DNA from: Alistipes sp.
GTDB taxonomy: Bacteria; Bacteroidota; Bacteroidia; Bacteroidales; Rikenellaceae
NCBI GenBank assembly: GCA_017936685.1
Contig: JAGBFA010000008.1
Span: 49,048-113,047 of the forward strand
Direction: 5' to 3'
DNA: 64,000 nt
Position 1 is the stretch's first letter, and each line of letters opens with the position of its first letter. Below the pieces are notes generated by a model that saw nothing but the letters and a program-made list of their open reading frames with translations, searched no databases and was not told the DNA's origin. Position numbers and translations under genes: made by a program. Positions 35,146-45,254 of this stretch are shown in pieces.

Positions 35146-37478
35146 TGGAGAGTCTGTCGAGCATCGTCGAAAAGATACGCCGTGCGGAGCGCATATCGCC
35201 GGCCGAGGCCATACGCCTCTGGCGCGAGGCCCCGCTGTGGCTGTTAGGCAGGTTGGCCGCCGAGCGCAAGCGCGCCGTGAGCGGCGACGAGGTCTACTAC
35301 AATCGCAACATACACATCGAGCCGTCGAACATCTGCATCTTCAACTGCGAGTTCTGCTCGTTCCGCCGCACTGCGGGCGATGCGGAGGCGTGGTCGCTGT
35401 CGCTCGACGAGATCGAGCAGCGGGCGCGCGAGGCCGCCGGCCGCGGCATCACGGAGGTGCATATCGTGGGTGGCGTGCACCCCGATTATACGCTCGACTT
35501 CTATTGCCAGATGATACGCCGCGTGAAGCGCGCACTGCCCGAGGTGGCGGTGAAGGCCTTTACGGCCGTCGAGCTGCTCTACATGATCCGCAAGGCGGGG
35601 CTTACCGTGGAGAAGGGCCTGCGCCGTCTGGTGGAGGCGGGCATGGAGGCTATACCGGGCGGCGGCGCGGAGATCTTCGACGAGGAGCTGCGCAGGAAGA
35701 TATGCCCCGACAAGGGTACGGCCGACGAGTGGCTGGCCGTACACCGCATAGCTCACCGCATGGGGCTGAGCAGCAACGCTACAATGCTCTACGGCCATGC
35801 CGAGACCATCGAGCAGAGGGTGGATCACCTCGACCGGCTGCGCCGCTTGCAGGACGAGGCCCCGGGCTTCGATGCCTTTATCCCGCTCAAATACCGCAGC
35901 CGCCACAACCGTATGTCGGATCTGGGCGAGTGCTCGGTGGAGGAGGATCTGCGGACGATAGCCATGAGCCGCATATATCTCGACAACATACCCCATATCA
36001 AGGCTTACTGGGTGGCCTACGGTGCCGCCACAGCCGAGATGTCGCTGCTGTTCGGAGCCGACGACCTGGACGGTACCATCGACGACTCGACCAAGATATA
36101 CTCCATGGCCGGTGCCGATGCGCGCCCGTCGATGAGCGTCGGGCAGATCGAGGCACTCGCCGCCTCAGCCGGCTTCCGCGCCGTCGAGCGCGACACCCAC
36201 TACCGCCCCGTGACATCGCGTCCAGAGGGCGTGACGCAGCCTGCGGTCGAGCGCGAACCTGCGGCAGCCGCGAGCAAGCCCGAGCCTTCGAAACAGCCCG
36301 AGCGGCCGAGACAACCCGTGCAGACAGAACAGCCCGCGCCGTTGAAGCGTCCGGCGCAACCCGAACACGTGCAGCCTCGCAAGCAAGAGCCGGCAGCACC
36401 GATACAAATAGATAAAAAACCTTCCGAAGAGATGCAACGCAGAGAGAGTGATCAGGCAAGGCCTGTGCGCGAACGCCGCGCGCAGCGTACTGCGCGCAGC
36501 AACGGTGCCGATGGCGGCTTTTGGCGGCGTGCCAACCGCCTGCGCAAGAGATATCCGGTGGTGGCACACCTTATATATATAATAGCGGTGCTGCTGCTGC
36601 TTGTCGTCGTGTTAAACTTAGGTCTCAGGTGGGGTACGCGTCACGGCAAGACCATATCGGTGCCCAACTTCGTGGGAATGGGTATCGACGAGGTGCGCGC
36701 GGAGGCTTCGCGCATGGATCTCAATATCGTGGTGCAGGATTCTATATTCGATTCCGATGTGGCCGGCGGTGTGGTCGTCGAGCAGCTGCCGCGCTACGGA
36801 AACAAACGCGATGTGAAGGTGAAGCCCGGCCGAAAGATATATGTCACGATCAACGCCTATAACCGCCGCACGGTGACTGTGCCGTTCGTGGCCAAGCAGT
36901 CGCTGCGTCAGGCCAAGAACCAGTTGGAGCGCGCCGGTCTTACGATCAGGGAGCTGATATACGAGCCCGACCGCGTGGCCACGGACTATGTGCTGCGCGA
37001 GGAGATCGGCGGCCGTCAGATACTCTCCTCTTCGTCGCCCGTAACGGTGCCCTATGCTACGGGCGTGACGCTGTATGTGAGCTACGAGCAGTCGAAGGCC
37101 ATGACCGCGGTGCCCAAGGTGATAGGCATGCGTCTGTCGCAGGCGCAGAGCACATTGTGGGACAACGGTCTGAATGTGGGTGAGGTGATCTACGATGAGA
37201 GTGTCAAGGACTTCAAGCAGCGTCGCGAGGCCAAGGTCTACAAGCAGTCGCTGCATCAGAATGCCGGTGCGCGCCGCGGTGCTCGTGTGACGCTCTATCT
37301 GACGTGCGACGAGGCGGCGGTGTCGGCGAGTGCCAAACGCTCCGAGGCGGAGGCATTGCGGTATGAGCAGCAGCGTCGTCAGCAGGAGCGCGAGCTTGCC
37401 GATTCGCTCTCGGAGGCCGAGACCGTAGCCAAACTGCTCGAAGAGATGTCGACGGAAAACACCGTTCGGAATGATTGA
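35145..37478 (+). CDS. mqnE: Fusion of aminofutalosine synthase MqnE with a transmembrane PASTA protein
   Basis: Residues 1 to about 352 are a complete MqnE, the radical SAM enzyme that makes aminofutalosine in menaquinone synthesis, with cluster cysteines C64, C68 and C71 (CIFNCEFC) and AIPGGGAEI. Residues about 355-470 form a proline-, glutamine- and glutamate-rich linker. A membrane helix lies at about 475-496, followed by three PASTA domains (about 504-575, 578-650 and 654-725) and a charged coiled tail. MqnE is normally about 370 residues long; in Bacteroidota the PASTA protein is usually a separate gene before rluD. An internal ATG at 36432 (residue 430) could also start a free PASTA protein. 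The frame is continuous, with no stop or frameshift in the linker. Confidence 0.93.
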   Translation: MESLSSIVEKIRRAERISPAEAIRLWREAPLWLLGRLAAERKRAVSGDEVYYNRNIHIEPSNICIFNCEFCSFRRTAGDAEAWSLSLDEIEQRAREAAGRGITEVHIVGGVHPDYTLDFYCQMIRRVKRALPEVAVKAFTAVELLYMIRKAGLTVEKGLRRLVEAGMEAIPGGGAEIFDEELRRKICPDKGTADEWLAVHRIAHRMGLSSNATMLYGHAETIEQRVDHLDRLRRLQDEAPGFDAFIPLKYRSRHNRMSDLGECSVEEDLRTIAMSRIYLDNIPHIKAYWVAYGAATAEMSLLFGADDLDGTIDDSTKIYSMAGADARPSMSVGQIEALAASAGFRAVERDTHYRPVTSRPEGVTQPAVEREPAAAASKPEPSKQPERPRQPVQTEQPAPLKRPAQPEHVQPRKQEPAAPIQIDKKPSEEMQRRESDQARPVRERRAQRTARSNGADGGFWRRANRLRKRYPVVAHLIYIIAVLLLLVVVLNLGLRWGTRHGKTISVPNFVGMGIDEVRAEASRMDLNIVVQDSIFDSDVAGGVVVEQLPRYGNKRDVKVKPGRKIYVTINAYNRRTVTVPFVAKQSLRQAKNQLERAGLTIRELIYEPDRVATDYVLREEIGGRQILSSSSPVTVPYATGVTLYVSYEQSKAMTAVPKVIGMRLSQAQSTLWDNGLNVGEVIYDESVKDFKQRREAKVYKQSLHQNAGARRGARVTLYLTCDEAAVSASAKRSEAEALRYEQQRRQQERELADSLSEAETVAKLLEEMSTENTVRND

Positions 37479-38607
37479 TATGCCGAATACCGATAGAGAT
37501 ATGTCGCGCGACGAGCTGCTGCAATCATCGCAGCCAGCGGAAGAGATCGATGCCGCCGTGGACGAGGAGCAGAGCGACGAGCTGTTCGAGCACTTCTCGA
37601 TAACGGTGGACAAGGGACAGTCGCTGCTGCGGTTGGACAAGTTTCTGGTGTGCCGTTTGGAGAACACCTCGCGCAACCGCATACAGGCGGCGGCCGACAG
37701 CGGCAACGTGCTTGTCAACGGCCGTCCGGCCAAGTCGAGCTACAAGGTCAAGCCGCTCGACCGCATATCGATCGTCATGCCCTATCCGCGGCGTGAGTTG
37801 GAGATCATACCCGAGGATATTCCGCTCGACATAGTCTACGAGGACGACGACGTGCTGGTGGTCGATAAAGAGGCCGGCATGGTGGTGCACCCGGGCTTCG
37901 GCAACTACACCGGCACGCTGGTCAACGCGCTGACATTCCATCTGCAACATCTGCCCATGTTCCGCGAGGGCGACATGCGCGCCGGACTGGTTCACCGCAT
38001 CGACAAGAATACGTCGGGTCTGCTGGTGGTGGCCAAGAACGAACGCGCCCATGTCGATCTGGCCAAACAGTTTTTCGACCACACGATCTACCGCCGCTAT
38101 GTGGCTCTTGTGTGGGGCAACATCGAGCAGGACGAGGGCACCATCACAGGCAACATCGGGCGCAACCCCAAAGACAGGTTGCAGATGTGGGTCTTCGCCG
38201 ACGGCTCGGACGGCAAACACGCCGTCACGCACTTTCGCGTGCTGCGCCGCTACGGCTACGTGACGCTGGTCGAGTGCCGGTTGGAGACGGGTCGCACCCA
38301 CCAGATACGCGTGCATTTCGCATGGCAGGGGCACCCGCTGTTCAACGACGAACGCTATGGCGGCGACCGCATATTGAAGGGAACCACATTCATGAAATAC
38401 AAGCAGTTCATAGAAAACTGCTTCCGCACCATGCCGCGCCACGCGCTCCATGCGCGTGCGCTGGGTTTCGTACACCCCCGCACGCACAAGGAGGTGATGT
38501 TCGACAGCGAGCTGCCCGACGACTTCCGTGCGCTGCTGTCGAAGTGGGAGACCTATACGGCAGCGGCGGCGGGCGGACGCGATCCTTTGGACGAGTCGGA
38601 GTTGTAA
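37471..38607 (+). CDS. rluD: 23S rRNA pseudouridine synthase, RluD family
   Basis: This 378-residue enzyme isomerises uridines in 23S rRNA. An N-terminal S4 RNA-binding domain (about residues 48-105, LLRLDKFLVCRLENTSRNRI) precedes the catalytic domain with the aspartate in HRIDKNTSGLLVVAKN and the later RTHQIRVHF. The first 45 residues are an acidic extension. The start overlaps the mqnE-PASTA gene by 8 bases; an ATG three codons in is an alternative. Its position behind a PASTA gene is the usual arrangement in the phylum. Confidence 0.93.
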   Translation: MIDMPNTDRDMSRDELLQSSQPAEEIDAAVDEEQSDELFEHFSITVDKGQSLLRLDKFLVCRLENTSRNRIQAAADSGNVLVNGRPAKSSYKVKPLDRISIVMPYPRRELEIIPEDIPLDIVYEDDDVLVVDKEAGMVVHPGFGNYTGTLVNALTFHLQHLPMFREGDMRAGLVHRIDKNTSGLLVVAKNERAHVDLAKQFFDHTIYRRYVALVWGNIEQDEGTITGNIGRNPKDRLQMWVFADGSDGKHAVTHFRVLRRYGYVTLVECRLETGRTHQIRVHFAWQGHPLFNDERYGGDRILKGTTFMKYKQFIENCFRTMPRHALHARALGFVHPRTHKEVMFDSELPDDFRALLSKWETYTAAAAGGRDPLDESEL

Positions 38608-38625
38608 CGAACTGACGAGGAGACG

Positions 38626-40392
38626 ATGGCATTCTTACCCACAACCATAAAGGAGGTGCGCGAGCGCGGTTGGGAGCAGTTGGACGTGATACTGTTCACG
38701 GGCGACGCATATATCGACCACCCGTCGTTCGGCGCGGCGGTCATAGGCCGTCTGCTCGAAGACGAGGGCTATCGCGTGGCCATCGTGCCGCAGCCCAACT
38801 GGCGCGACGATCTGCGCGACTTCACCAAGCTGGGCACGCCGCGGCTCTTTTTCGGCGTGACGGCCGGAGCCATGGACTCGATGGTCAATCACTATACGGC
38901 CAATCTGCGCCTGCGCAGCAACGACGCTTACACGCCGGGCGGCCGTGCCGGATTCCGCCCCGACCGTGCGGTGGAGACATACGTCGGGATACTCAAACGT
39001 CTGTTCCCGCACACGCCGGTGGTGGTTGGCGGCATCGAGGCTTCGCTGCGGCGGCTCACGCACTACGACTATTGGAGCGACGCGCTGCGCGAGTCGATAC
39101 TGCTGACCAGCGGTGCCGATCTGCTGATGTACGGCATGGGCGAACGCGTCGTGCAGCAGGTGGCGCGCGCCATGCGCAACGGCTATAATGCCAAGCTGCT
39201 GCGCGGAATCAGACAAGTCGGCTTCGTTGCCGACAGAGCATACGTCGAGCGTCTCGATCCTGCCGCGACGCTGCATCTGCACCCGTTCGAGGAGTGCGTG
39301 CGCGACAAGCGCGCTTTCGGCGAAAACTTCGTGCAGATAGAGACGCTGAGCAACATGAAGGAGTGCGATAAGACCATTGTCGAAGGCTCGGGCGACCGCT
39401 ATGTGGTCATCACGCCGCCCAACACCACGTTAACGACCGAGGAGCTGGACCACTCGTTCGATCTTCCCTACGAGCGCGCTCCGCACCCGCGCTACCGCGG
39501 CAAGGGCGATATTCCGGCGTGGGAGATGATCAAGCACTCGATCAACATACACCGCGGCTGCTTCGGCGGCTGCGCGTTCTGCACCATATCGGCGCATCAG
39601 GGCAAGTTCATCAACTCGCGCTCGGAGCGTTCGATCCTCGCCGAGGTCGGCAAGGTGGCGGCCATGCCCGACTTCAAGGGCTATATCTCGGATATAGGTG
39701 CGCCGTCGGCCAACATGTATCGCATGCAGGGGCGTAACGAGGAGGCGTGCCGCAAGTGCCGCCGCCCGTCGTGTCTGCACCCCAAGCTCTGCCCCAACAT
39801 GTGCAACGACCACCGGCCGCTGCTGGACTTGTACGAGAAGATACGCGCCGTTAAGGGGGTTAAGAAGGCATTCATCGGCAGCGGCATACGCTACGATCTG
39901 TTCGACGACTCGCCCTATTTGGAGACTGTCATCAAGCATCACACCTCGGGACGGTTGAAGGTCGCGCCCGAGCATACGGAGCGGGCGGTGCTCGATCTGA
40001 TGCGCAAGCCGCCGTTCGAGATGTTCGAGCGTCTGAACGACGACTTCCAGCGCATCTGCCGTCGCGAGGGGCTGCGCTATCAGCTGATTCCCTACTTCAT
40101 ATCGTCGCACCCGGGCTGTCGCGAGGCCGATATGCAGGCTCTGTCGCACAAGGTGTTGGGCAAGCTGCATTTCACGTTGGAGCAGGTGCAGGACCTCACG
40201 CCTACGCCAATGACGCTCTCGTCGGTGATGTTCTTCACGGGCGAGAATCCCTATACCGGCGAGCGGGTCTACGTGGCGCGCACGCAGGAGCAGAAGCGGC
40301 GGCAGAAGGCTTATTTCTTTGCCGAGCACCCTTCGGGCTATGCACCTCGCCGTGACGGCCGCAAAGCCGCTCTACGGAAGCGAAAACGATAG
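38626..40392 (+). CDS. ygiQ: YgiQ-family radical SAM protein
   Basis: This 588-residue member of the YgiQ family has an uncharacterised role. The radical SAM cluster is bound by C312, C316 and C319 (CFGGCAFC), preceded by the family-specific N-terminal domain with FLPTTIKEVRERGW. It is followed by a cysteine-rich segment CRKCRRPSCLHPKLCPNMC and by APEHTERAVLDLMRKP. The length is normal for the family. It begins 18 bases after rluD and is the last gene of the tgt operon. Its last 21 bases overlap the end of an oppositely oriented small gene. Confidence 0.93.
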   Translation: MAFLPTTIKEVRERGWEQLDVILFTGDAYIDHPSFGAAVIGRLLEDEGYRVAIVPQPNWRDDLRDFTKLGTPRLFFGVTAGAMDSMVNHYTANLRLRSNDAYTPGGRAGFRPDRAVETYVGILKRLFPHTPVVVGGIEASLRRLTHYDYWSDALRESILLTSGADLLMYGMGERVVQQVARAMRNGYNAKLLRGIRQVGFVADRAYVERLDPAATLHLHPFEECVRDKRAFGENFVQIETLSNMKECDKTIVEGSGDRYVVITPPNTTLTTEELDHSFDLPYERAPHPRYRGKGDIPAWEMIKHSINIHRGCFGGCAFCTISAHQGKFINSRSERSILAEVGKVAAMPDFKGYISDIGAPSANMYRMQGRNEEACRKCRRPSCLHPKLCPNMCNDHRPLLDLYEKIRAVKGVKKAFIGSGIRYDLFDDSPYLETVIKHHTSGRLKVAPEHTERAVLDLMRKPPFEMFERLNDDFQRICRREGLRYQLIPYFISSHPGCREADMQALSHKVLGKLHFTLEQVQDLTPTPMTLSSVMFFTGENPYTGERVYVARTQEQKRRQKAYFFAEHPSGYAPRRDGRKAALRKRKR

Positions 40393-40782
40393 CGTGCGCG
40401 CATCGAGGTATCCGGCCGGATAGGGCATGTTCCAGTTGCCCATACTCCCGTTGTTTATGATCATTCGCCATATTGTCACCGTGCTTCGGTCGAGCATGTG
40501 GCGCGGCATTACCACGCGTATTACCACCGAGCGGACGGTGTCGCCGCGCTGGTAGGAGGTGGTGTACTCTATCCTCTCCATATCCATCAGCGGCGGCTGC
40601 CAGTCGATGATAAGAAGCGAGTCGGCGGCCGACATGCGCCCGTCGAGCAGCGTGGTGTCGCGCAGCTCCGTGCTGGTGTCGCGCGGCGGCGGTGTCTGTC
40701 CGGCCCTCTCCGGTGCGGGTCGGGCGGCTGCAATGTCGGCCGACAGGGTCGCGGACAGCAGCAGTATGATCGGTCTGTACAT
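40372..40782 (-). CDS. Small exported protein of unknown function
   Basis: The 136-residue product begins with a signal-peptide-like MYRPIILLLSATLSADIAAA and has a polar mature part without recognised motifs. It is convergent with ygiQ and overlaps its 3' end by 21 bases. Support is the signal peptide and the absence of any competing gene; there is no clear promoter in front of it. I would treat it as probable rather than certain. Confidence 0.6.
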   Translation of the reverse strand: MYRPIILLLSATLSADIAAARPAPERAGQTPPPRDTSTELRDTTLLDGRMSAADSLLIIDWQPPLMDMERIEYTTSYQRGDTVRSVVIRVVMPRHMLDRSTVTIWRMIINNGSMGNWNMPYPAGYLDARTLSFSLP

Positions 40783-41072
40783 CTCGGTTTCGGTTTTTCA
40801 TTGCAGCGTCAACAATCCTGCCGAAGCGAGTTTGCAAGGGTGTGTGCTTGATGCGAATAATAGTATATTTTTGGCTGTATTTTCTTTATGCGTAAATTGT
40901 GCGGAGGCTTGTTTTGTCGCAATTTTGCCAAAATCGATTAATTGTTTGTGTAATAGTATAATATGTAAAATATGATAATTAAAACATTATATCATCTGTA
41001 AAAGTATAAGAAAAAAGTATCGATACTTGCGGAGTTTGCGCTGCGGCAGAGCAAAAATAGTGCTTATATATA
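40783..41072. other. AT-rich intergenic region upstream of rpsL
   Basis: This region changes from G+C-rich to strongly AT-rich. I see no gene, repeat of families A-D, or clear hairpin in it. It probably contributes upstream promoter context for the ribosomal cluster. Confidence 0.6.
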
Positions 41073-41101
41073 TTGTGTTTGAGAAAAAATCACTATCTTT
41101 G
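41073..41101 (+). promoter_or_regulatory. Main promoter of the rpsL ribosomal cluster
   Basis: TTG at 41073-41075, an 18-base spacer and TATCTTTG at 41094-41101 fit the Bacteroidota consensus, with an A-rich spacer. The leader to the rpsL ATG is about 60 bases. Confidence 0.8.
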
Positions 41102-41169
41102 CACGCAATTTCCAGATTATGGGAATTGAAACAGTTAACAAAAATTAAAGGACAAAAACGTTTTAAGAA

Positions 41170-41565
41170 ATGCCGACTATTCAACAGTTAGTAAGAAACG
41201 GTCGAGTAAGCGCGATTGACAAGAGCAAGTCGCCGGCACTCGCAGCGTGTCCTCAGCGTCGCGGAGTTTGTACCCGTGTGTACACGACGACTCCCAAGAA
41301 GCCGAACTCGGCTATGCGTAAGGTGGCACGTGTAAGATTGACCAATGGCAAGGAGGTCAACGCCTATATCCCCGGAGAAGGCCACAACTTGCAGGAGCAC
41401 TCGATCGTGCTCGTTCGCGGCGGTCGTGTCAAGGACCTCCCGGGTGTTCGTTATCACCTCGTGCGCGGTGCGCTCGACTCGGCAGGCGTCGACGGTCGTC
41501 GTCAGCGTCGCTCGAAGTACGGTGCAAAACGCCCCAAGGCAGGTAAGACGGCTGCAAAGAAGTAA
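41170..41565 (+). CDS. rpsL: 30S ribosomal protein S12
   Basis: This 131-residue decoding-centre protein contains [16 protein letters not shown] and the loop [15 protein letters not shown] that contacts helix 44. Lysines of the streptomycin region are wild type (TPKKPNS and RVKDLPG). It is the first gene of the str-type cluster, and rpsG follows after 31 bases. Confidence 0.98.
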   Translation: MPTIQQLVRNGRVSAIDKSKSPALAACPQRRGVCTRVYTTTPKKPNSAMRKVARVRLTNGKEVNAYIPGEGHNLQEHSIVLVRGGRVKDLPGVRYHLVRGALDSAGVDGRRQRRSKYGAKRPKAGKTAAKK

Positions 41566-41596
41566 TTAAACGAAACGATTAAATTAGCAAGAAACA

Positions 41597-42073
41597 ATGA
41601 GAAAAGCTAAGCCAAGAAAGCGAATTCTACTTCCGGATCCCAAGTTCAACGACGTGGAGGTTACGCGTTTTGTGAACAATCTTATGTTGGACGGAAAGAA
41701 GAGTATTGCCTACACCATTTTCTACGATGCGTTGGATCTGGTTGGCAAGAAGATGAAGGATGCTGATAAATCTCCTCTGGAAGTCTGGAAACAGGCTCTC
41801 GAGAATATCACGCCCCAAGTCGAAGTCAAGTCGAAGCGTATCGGTGGCGCGACGTTCCAGGTTCCTACGGAGGTTCGTCCCGAGCGCAAAGTTTCAATTT
41901 CCATGAAAAACCTTGTCCTTTACTCACGCAAGCGTTCGGGCAAGTCAATGGCGGAAAAGCTCTCAGCAGAGATAGTAGATGCCTACAACCAGCAGGGTGC
42001 TGCCTTCAAGCGTAAGGAGGAGATGCACCGCATGGCAGAGGCTAACAAGGCATTTGCACACTTCAGATTCTAA
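41597..42073 (+). CDS. rpsG: 30S ribosomal protein S7
   Basis: This 158-residue primary 16S rRNA 3'-domain binder starts [19 protein letters not shown] and contains the family stretch [16 protein letters not shown], ending in [12 protein letters not shown]. It is flanked by rpsL and fusA in the usual order; fusA starts 15 bases later. Confidence 0.98.
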   Translation: MRKAKPRKRILLPDPKFNDVEVTRFVNNLMLDGKKSIAYTIFYDALDLVGKKMKDADKSPLEVWKQALENITPQVEVKSKRIGGATFQVPTEVRPERKVSISMKNLVLYSRKRSGKSMAEKLSAEIVDAYNQQGAAFKRKEEMHRMAEANKAFAHFRF

Positions 42074-42088
42074 AACAGGTAAGGTTAG

Positions 42089-44203
42089 ATGGCTACAAGA
42101 GATTTACATTATACGCGTAACATCGGTATCATGGCTCACATCGATGCCGGTAAGACCACCACTTCGGAGCGTATCCTCTTCTACACGGGTAAGACCCACA
42201 AGATCGGCGAGGTGCACGAGGGCGGTGCCACCATGGACTGGATGGTTCAGGAGCAGGAGCGTGGTATCACCATTACTTCGGCTGCCACCACTGCATTCTG
42301 GCACTACAAGGACCAGACCTATCAGATCAACCTGATCGATACCCCGGGACACGTCGATTTCACCGTCGAGGTGGAGCGTTCGTTGCGTGTATTGGACGGT
42401 GCCGTTGCAACGTTCTGCGCCGTAGGCGGTGTGGAGCCTCAGTCGGAGACCGTTTGGCGTCAGGCCGACAAGTACAACGTTCCCCGTATCGGTTATGTCA
42501 ACAAGATGGACCGCACGGGTGCCGACTTCCTTGCCGTATGTTCGCAGATCAAGGAGCACTTCGGTGCTACGGCTCTGCCCGTGGTATTGCCTATCGGTGC
42601 CGAGGATAAGTTCGAGGGACTGATAGACCTTATATATAATAACGCGATCTACTACTTCGACGACAAGACCGTGCGCGACAACTTCGAGTTGCGCGAGATC
42701 CCCGATAACATGAAGGCCGAGGCTGCCGAGTGGCGTGCCAAGCTCATCGAGGAGGTCGCTTCGACCGACGATGCGCTGATGGAGAAGTTCTTCGAGGATC
42801 CCGATTCGATCACTCCCGACGAGTTGATCGCCGCTATCCGCACAGCTACCATCTCTATGAAGCTCGTGCCGATGATGTGCGGTTCGTCGTTCCACAACAA
42901 GGGCGTACAGAAGCTGCTCGACTATATCATCGCGTTCCTTCCCTCGCCCATGGACGTGCCCGCTATCGAGGGCATGAACCCCAAGACCGAGGAGACCGAG
43001 GTGCGTCACTCGGACGAGAACGAGCCTTTCTGCGGTCTGGCTTTCAAGATCGCTACCGATCCGTTCGTTGGCCGTCTGGCCTTCGTGCGCGTATATTCGG
43101 GTAAGCTCGATGCCGGTTCGTATGTGCTGAACGCACGCAGCGGCAAGCGCGAGCGCATCAGCCGTATCTATCAGATGCACGCCAACAAGCAGAACCCCAT
43201 GGAGACCGTTACGGCCGGCGATATCTGCGCTGCCGTAGGTTTCAAGGAGATCCACACCGGTGATACGCTCTGCGCCGAGAATGCGCCGATCGTATTGGAG
43301 CAGATGACTTTCCCCGAGCCGGTTATCGGTTTGGCCGTAGAGCCCAAGACCCAGAAGGATCTCGACAAGCTGGGTATCGCCCTTGCCAAGCTGGCAGAGG
43401 AGGATCCCACCTTCACGGTCCGCACCGACGAGGAGAATGGTCAGACGATCATCAGCGGTATGGGCGAGTTGCACCTCGATATCATCGTCGACCGTCTGCG
43501 TCGCGAGTTCGGCGTGGAGATCAACCAGGGTGCTCCGCAGGTCAACTACAAGGAGGCTCTTACGCAGACCGTTCAGCATCGCGAGGTATTCAAGAAGCAG
43601 ACCGGTGGTCGCGGTAAGTTCGCCGACATCATCTTCGAGATCGGTCCCGCCGACGAGGGTGTGGTAGGCTTGCAGTTCGTCGACGAGGTTAAGGGCGGTA
43701 ATATCCCCAAGGAGTATATCCCCGCCGTGCAGAAGGGCTTCGAGTCGGCTATGGCCAACGGTGCTCTTGCCGGTTACACCATCGATTCGATGAAGGTTAC
43801 GTTGAAGGACGGTTCGTTCCACCCCGTCGATTCGGATCAGCTCTCGTTCGAGATCTGCGCCCGCAACGGCTTCCGCGTGGCAGCTCCCAAGGCCGGTTCG
43901 GTCATCATGGAGCCTGTGATGAACGTCGAGGTCGTTACGCCCGAGGAGAACATGGGTGATATCATCGGCGATCTGAACAAGCGTCGCGGCCAGATCCAGG
44001 GTATGGAGTCGAAGGGTACGGCTCGCGTGGTAAAGGCCAAGGTCCCCCTGTCGGAGATGTTCGGTTACGTGACCGTGTTGCGTACGATCTCTTCGGGACG
44101 TGCAACGTCGTCTATGGAGTTCTCTCACTTCGAGGAGGTTCCGGCCGGTCTGGCTAAGGAGATCATCGAGAAGTCGAGTGGCAAACGTAAGGATTTGGAG
44201 TAA
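42089..44203 (+). CDS. fusA: Elongation factor G
   Basis: This 704-residue translocase GTPase shows the G1 motif [14 protein letters not shown]2 [11 protein letters not shown]3 DTPGHVDF and G4 NKMDRTGAD, then domains II-V ending in SGKRKDLE. Position between rpsG and rpsJ is typical. tuf, which follows fusA in many bacteria, is absent here, as is common in Bacteroidota. Confidence 0.98.
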   Translation: MATRDLHYTRNIGIMAHIDAGKTTTSERILFYTGKTHKIGEVHEGGATMDWMVQEQERGITITSAATTAFWHYKDQTYQINLIDTPGHVDFTVEVERSLRVLDGAVATFCAVGGVEPQSETVWRQADKYNVPRIGYVNKMDRTGADFLAVCSQIKEHFGATALPVVLPIGAEDKFEGLIDLIYNNAIYYFDDKTVRDNFELREIPDNMKAEAAEWRAKLIEEVASTDDALMEKFFEDPDSITPDELIAAIRTATISMKLVPMMCGSSFHNKGVQKLLDYIIAFLPSPMDVPAIEGMNPKTEETEVRHSDENEPFCGLAFKIATDPFVGRLAFVRVYSGKLDAGSYVLNARSGKRERISRIYQMHANKQNPMETVTAGDICAAVGFKEIHTGDTLCAENAPIVLEQMTFPEPVIGLAVEPKTQKDLDKLGIALAKLAEEDPTFTVRTDEENGQTIISGMGELHLDIIVDRLRREFGVEINQGAPQVNYKEALTQTVQHREVFKKQTGGRGKFADIIFEIGPADEGVVGLQFVDEVKGGNIPKEYIPAVQKGFESAMANGALAGYTIDSMKVTLKDGSFHPVDSDQLSFEICARNGFRVAAPKAGSVIMEPVMNVEVVTPEENMGDIIGDLNKRRGQIQGMESKGTARVVKAKVPLSEMFGYVTVLRTISSGRATSSMEFSHFEEVPAGLAKEIIEKSSGKRKDLE

Positions 44204-44217
44204 AATAAAGAGACAAT

Positions 44218-44523
44218 ATGGATCAGAAAATCAGAATCAGATTGAAGTCTTTCGATCATAACCTCGTCGACAAATCGGCCGAGAAGATCGTCAAGACCGT
44301 GAAGGCTACCGACGCTATGGTAAGCGGTCCGGTGCCCCTGCCTACGCGCAAGCAGATTTTTACTGTGAACCGCTCGACCTTCGTCAACAAGAAGGCGCGC
44401 GAGCAGTTCCAGCTCTGCACTTTCAAGCGCATCATCGACATCTACTCATCGACGCCGAAGACCATCGACGCTCTGATGAAGTTGGAGCTGCCGTCGGGCG
44501 TAGAGGTAGAGATCAAGGTTTGA
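44218..44523 (+). CDS. rpsJ: 30S ribosomal protein S10
   Basis: This 101-residue protein starts [20 protein letters not shown] and contains [14 protein letters not shown] and the tail [15 protein letters not shown]. It also acts in NusB-dependent antitermination in other bacteria. It begins 14 bases after fusA, and a 115-base gap with a hairpin follows before rplC. Confidence 0.98.
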   Translation: MDQKIRIRLKSFDHNLVDKSAEKIVKTVKATDAMVSGPVPLPTRKQIFTVNRSTFVNKKAREQFQLCTFKRIIDIYSSTPKTIDALMKLELPSGVEVEIKV

Positions 44524-44544
44524 TAAAACATTCCGCTCGGGTAT

Positions 44545-44563
44545 GGGCGGCCCATGGCCGCCC
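44545..44563 (+). promoter_or_regulatory. GC-rich hairpin between rpsJ and rplC
   Basis: GGGCGGCC-CAT-GGCCGCCC is a perfect 8-bp stem with a three-base loop. It is not followed by a T-run, so it is more likely an mRNA structure, processing site or regulatory element than a terminator. An AT-rich leader runs to the rplC ATG. Confidence 0.6.
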
Positions 44564-44638
44564 CGCTGCCGGGCAACCCCTATATATAAATATAGGTATA
44601 TAAATTCACTTATTTAACAAACGTAATTAGACAGTACA

Positions 44639-45253
44639 ATGTCAGGACTAATTGGAAAAAAAATCGGAATGACTTCCGTTTACAGTGCCGAGGGTAAGAA
44701 CATACCATGCACTGTTATCGAGGCTGGTCCGTGTGTGGTTACGCAAATCAAGACCGTCGAGAAAGATGCTTATGAGGCGGTTCAGGTTGCCTATGACGAC
44801 AAGAGTGAAAAGCACACCAGCAACAGTTTGTTAGGCCACTTCAAGAAGGCGGGCACCACTCCCAAGCGTAAGCTCGCCGAGTTCAAGGAGATGCCCGAAG
44901 TAACCCTCGGTCAGACCCTTACGGTCGACATGTTCTCTGAGGAGGACTGGGTAGACGTAACGGGGATATCGAAGGGTAAAGGCTTCCAGGGCGTCGTGAA
45001 GCGTCACGGCTTCGGCGGTGTCGGCGGCCAGACTCACGGTCAGCACAACCGCCAGCGCAAGCCCGGTTCACTGGGTGCATCGTCTTATCCGTCGCGCGTA
45101 TTCCCCGGAAAACGCCTTCCCGGACAGATGGGTGGTGAGACCGTAAAGGTCTTGAACCTCAAAGTTTTGAAAGTAATTCCCGAGAACAACCTTATTTTGG
45201 TTAAGGGTTCGATTCCGGGAGCCAAAGGATCTTATTTAACAATTGAGAAGTAG
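44639..45253 (+). CDS. rplC: 50S ribosomal protein L3
   Basis: This 204-residue large-subunit assembly initiator starts [15 protein letters not shown] and contains [16 protein letters not shown], the loop reaching the peptidyl-transferase centre. The gene is preceded by a 115-base structured gap and is followed one base after its stop by rplD. Confidence 0.98.
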   Translation: MSGLIGKKIGMTSVYSAEGKNIPCTVIEAGPCVVTQIKTVEKDAYEAVQVAYDDKSEKHTSNSLLGHFKKAGTTPKRKLAEFKEMPEVTLGQTLTVDMFSEEDWVDVTGISKGKGFQGVVKRHGFGGVGGQTHGQHNRQRKPGSLGASSYPSRVFPGKRLPGQMGGETVKVLNLKVLKVIPENNLILVKGSIPGAKGSYLTIEK

Positions 45254-45254
45254 T

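Noticed and set aside
36432-37478. Separate PASTA protein gene starting at the internal ATG
   Set aside because: The frame is continuous with mqnE and has no gap or promoter, so I annotate one fused gene and mention the internal start as an option.
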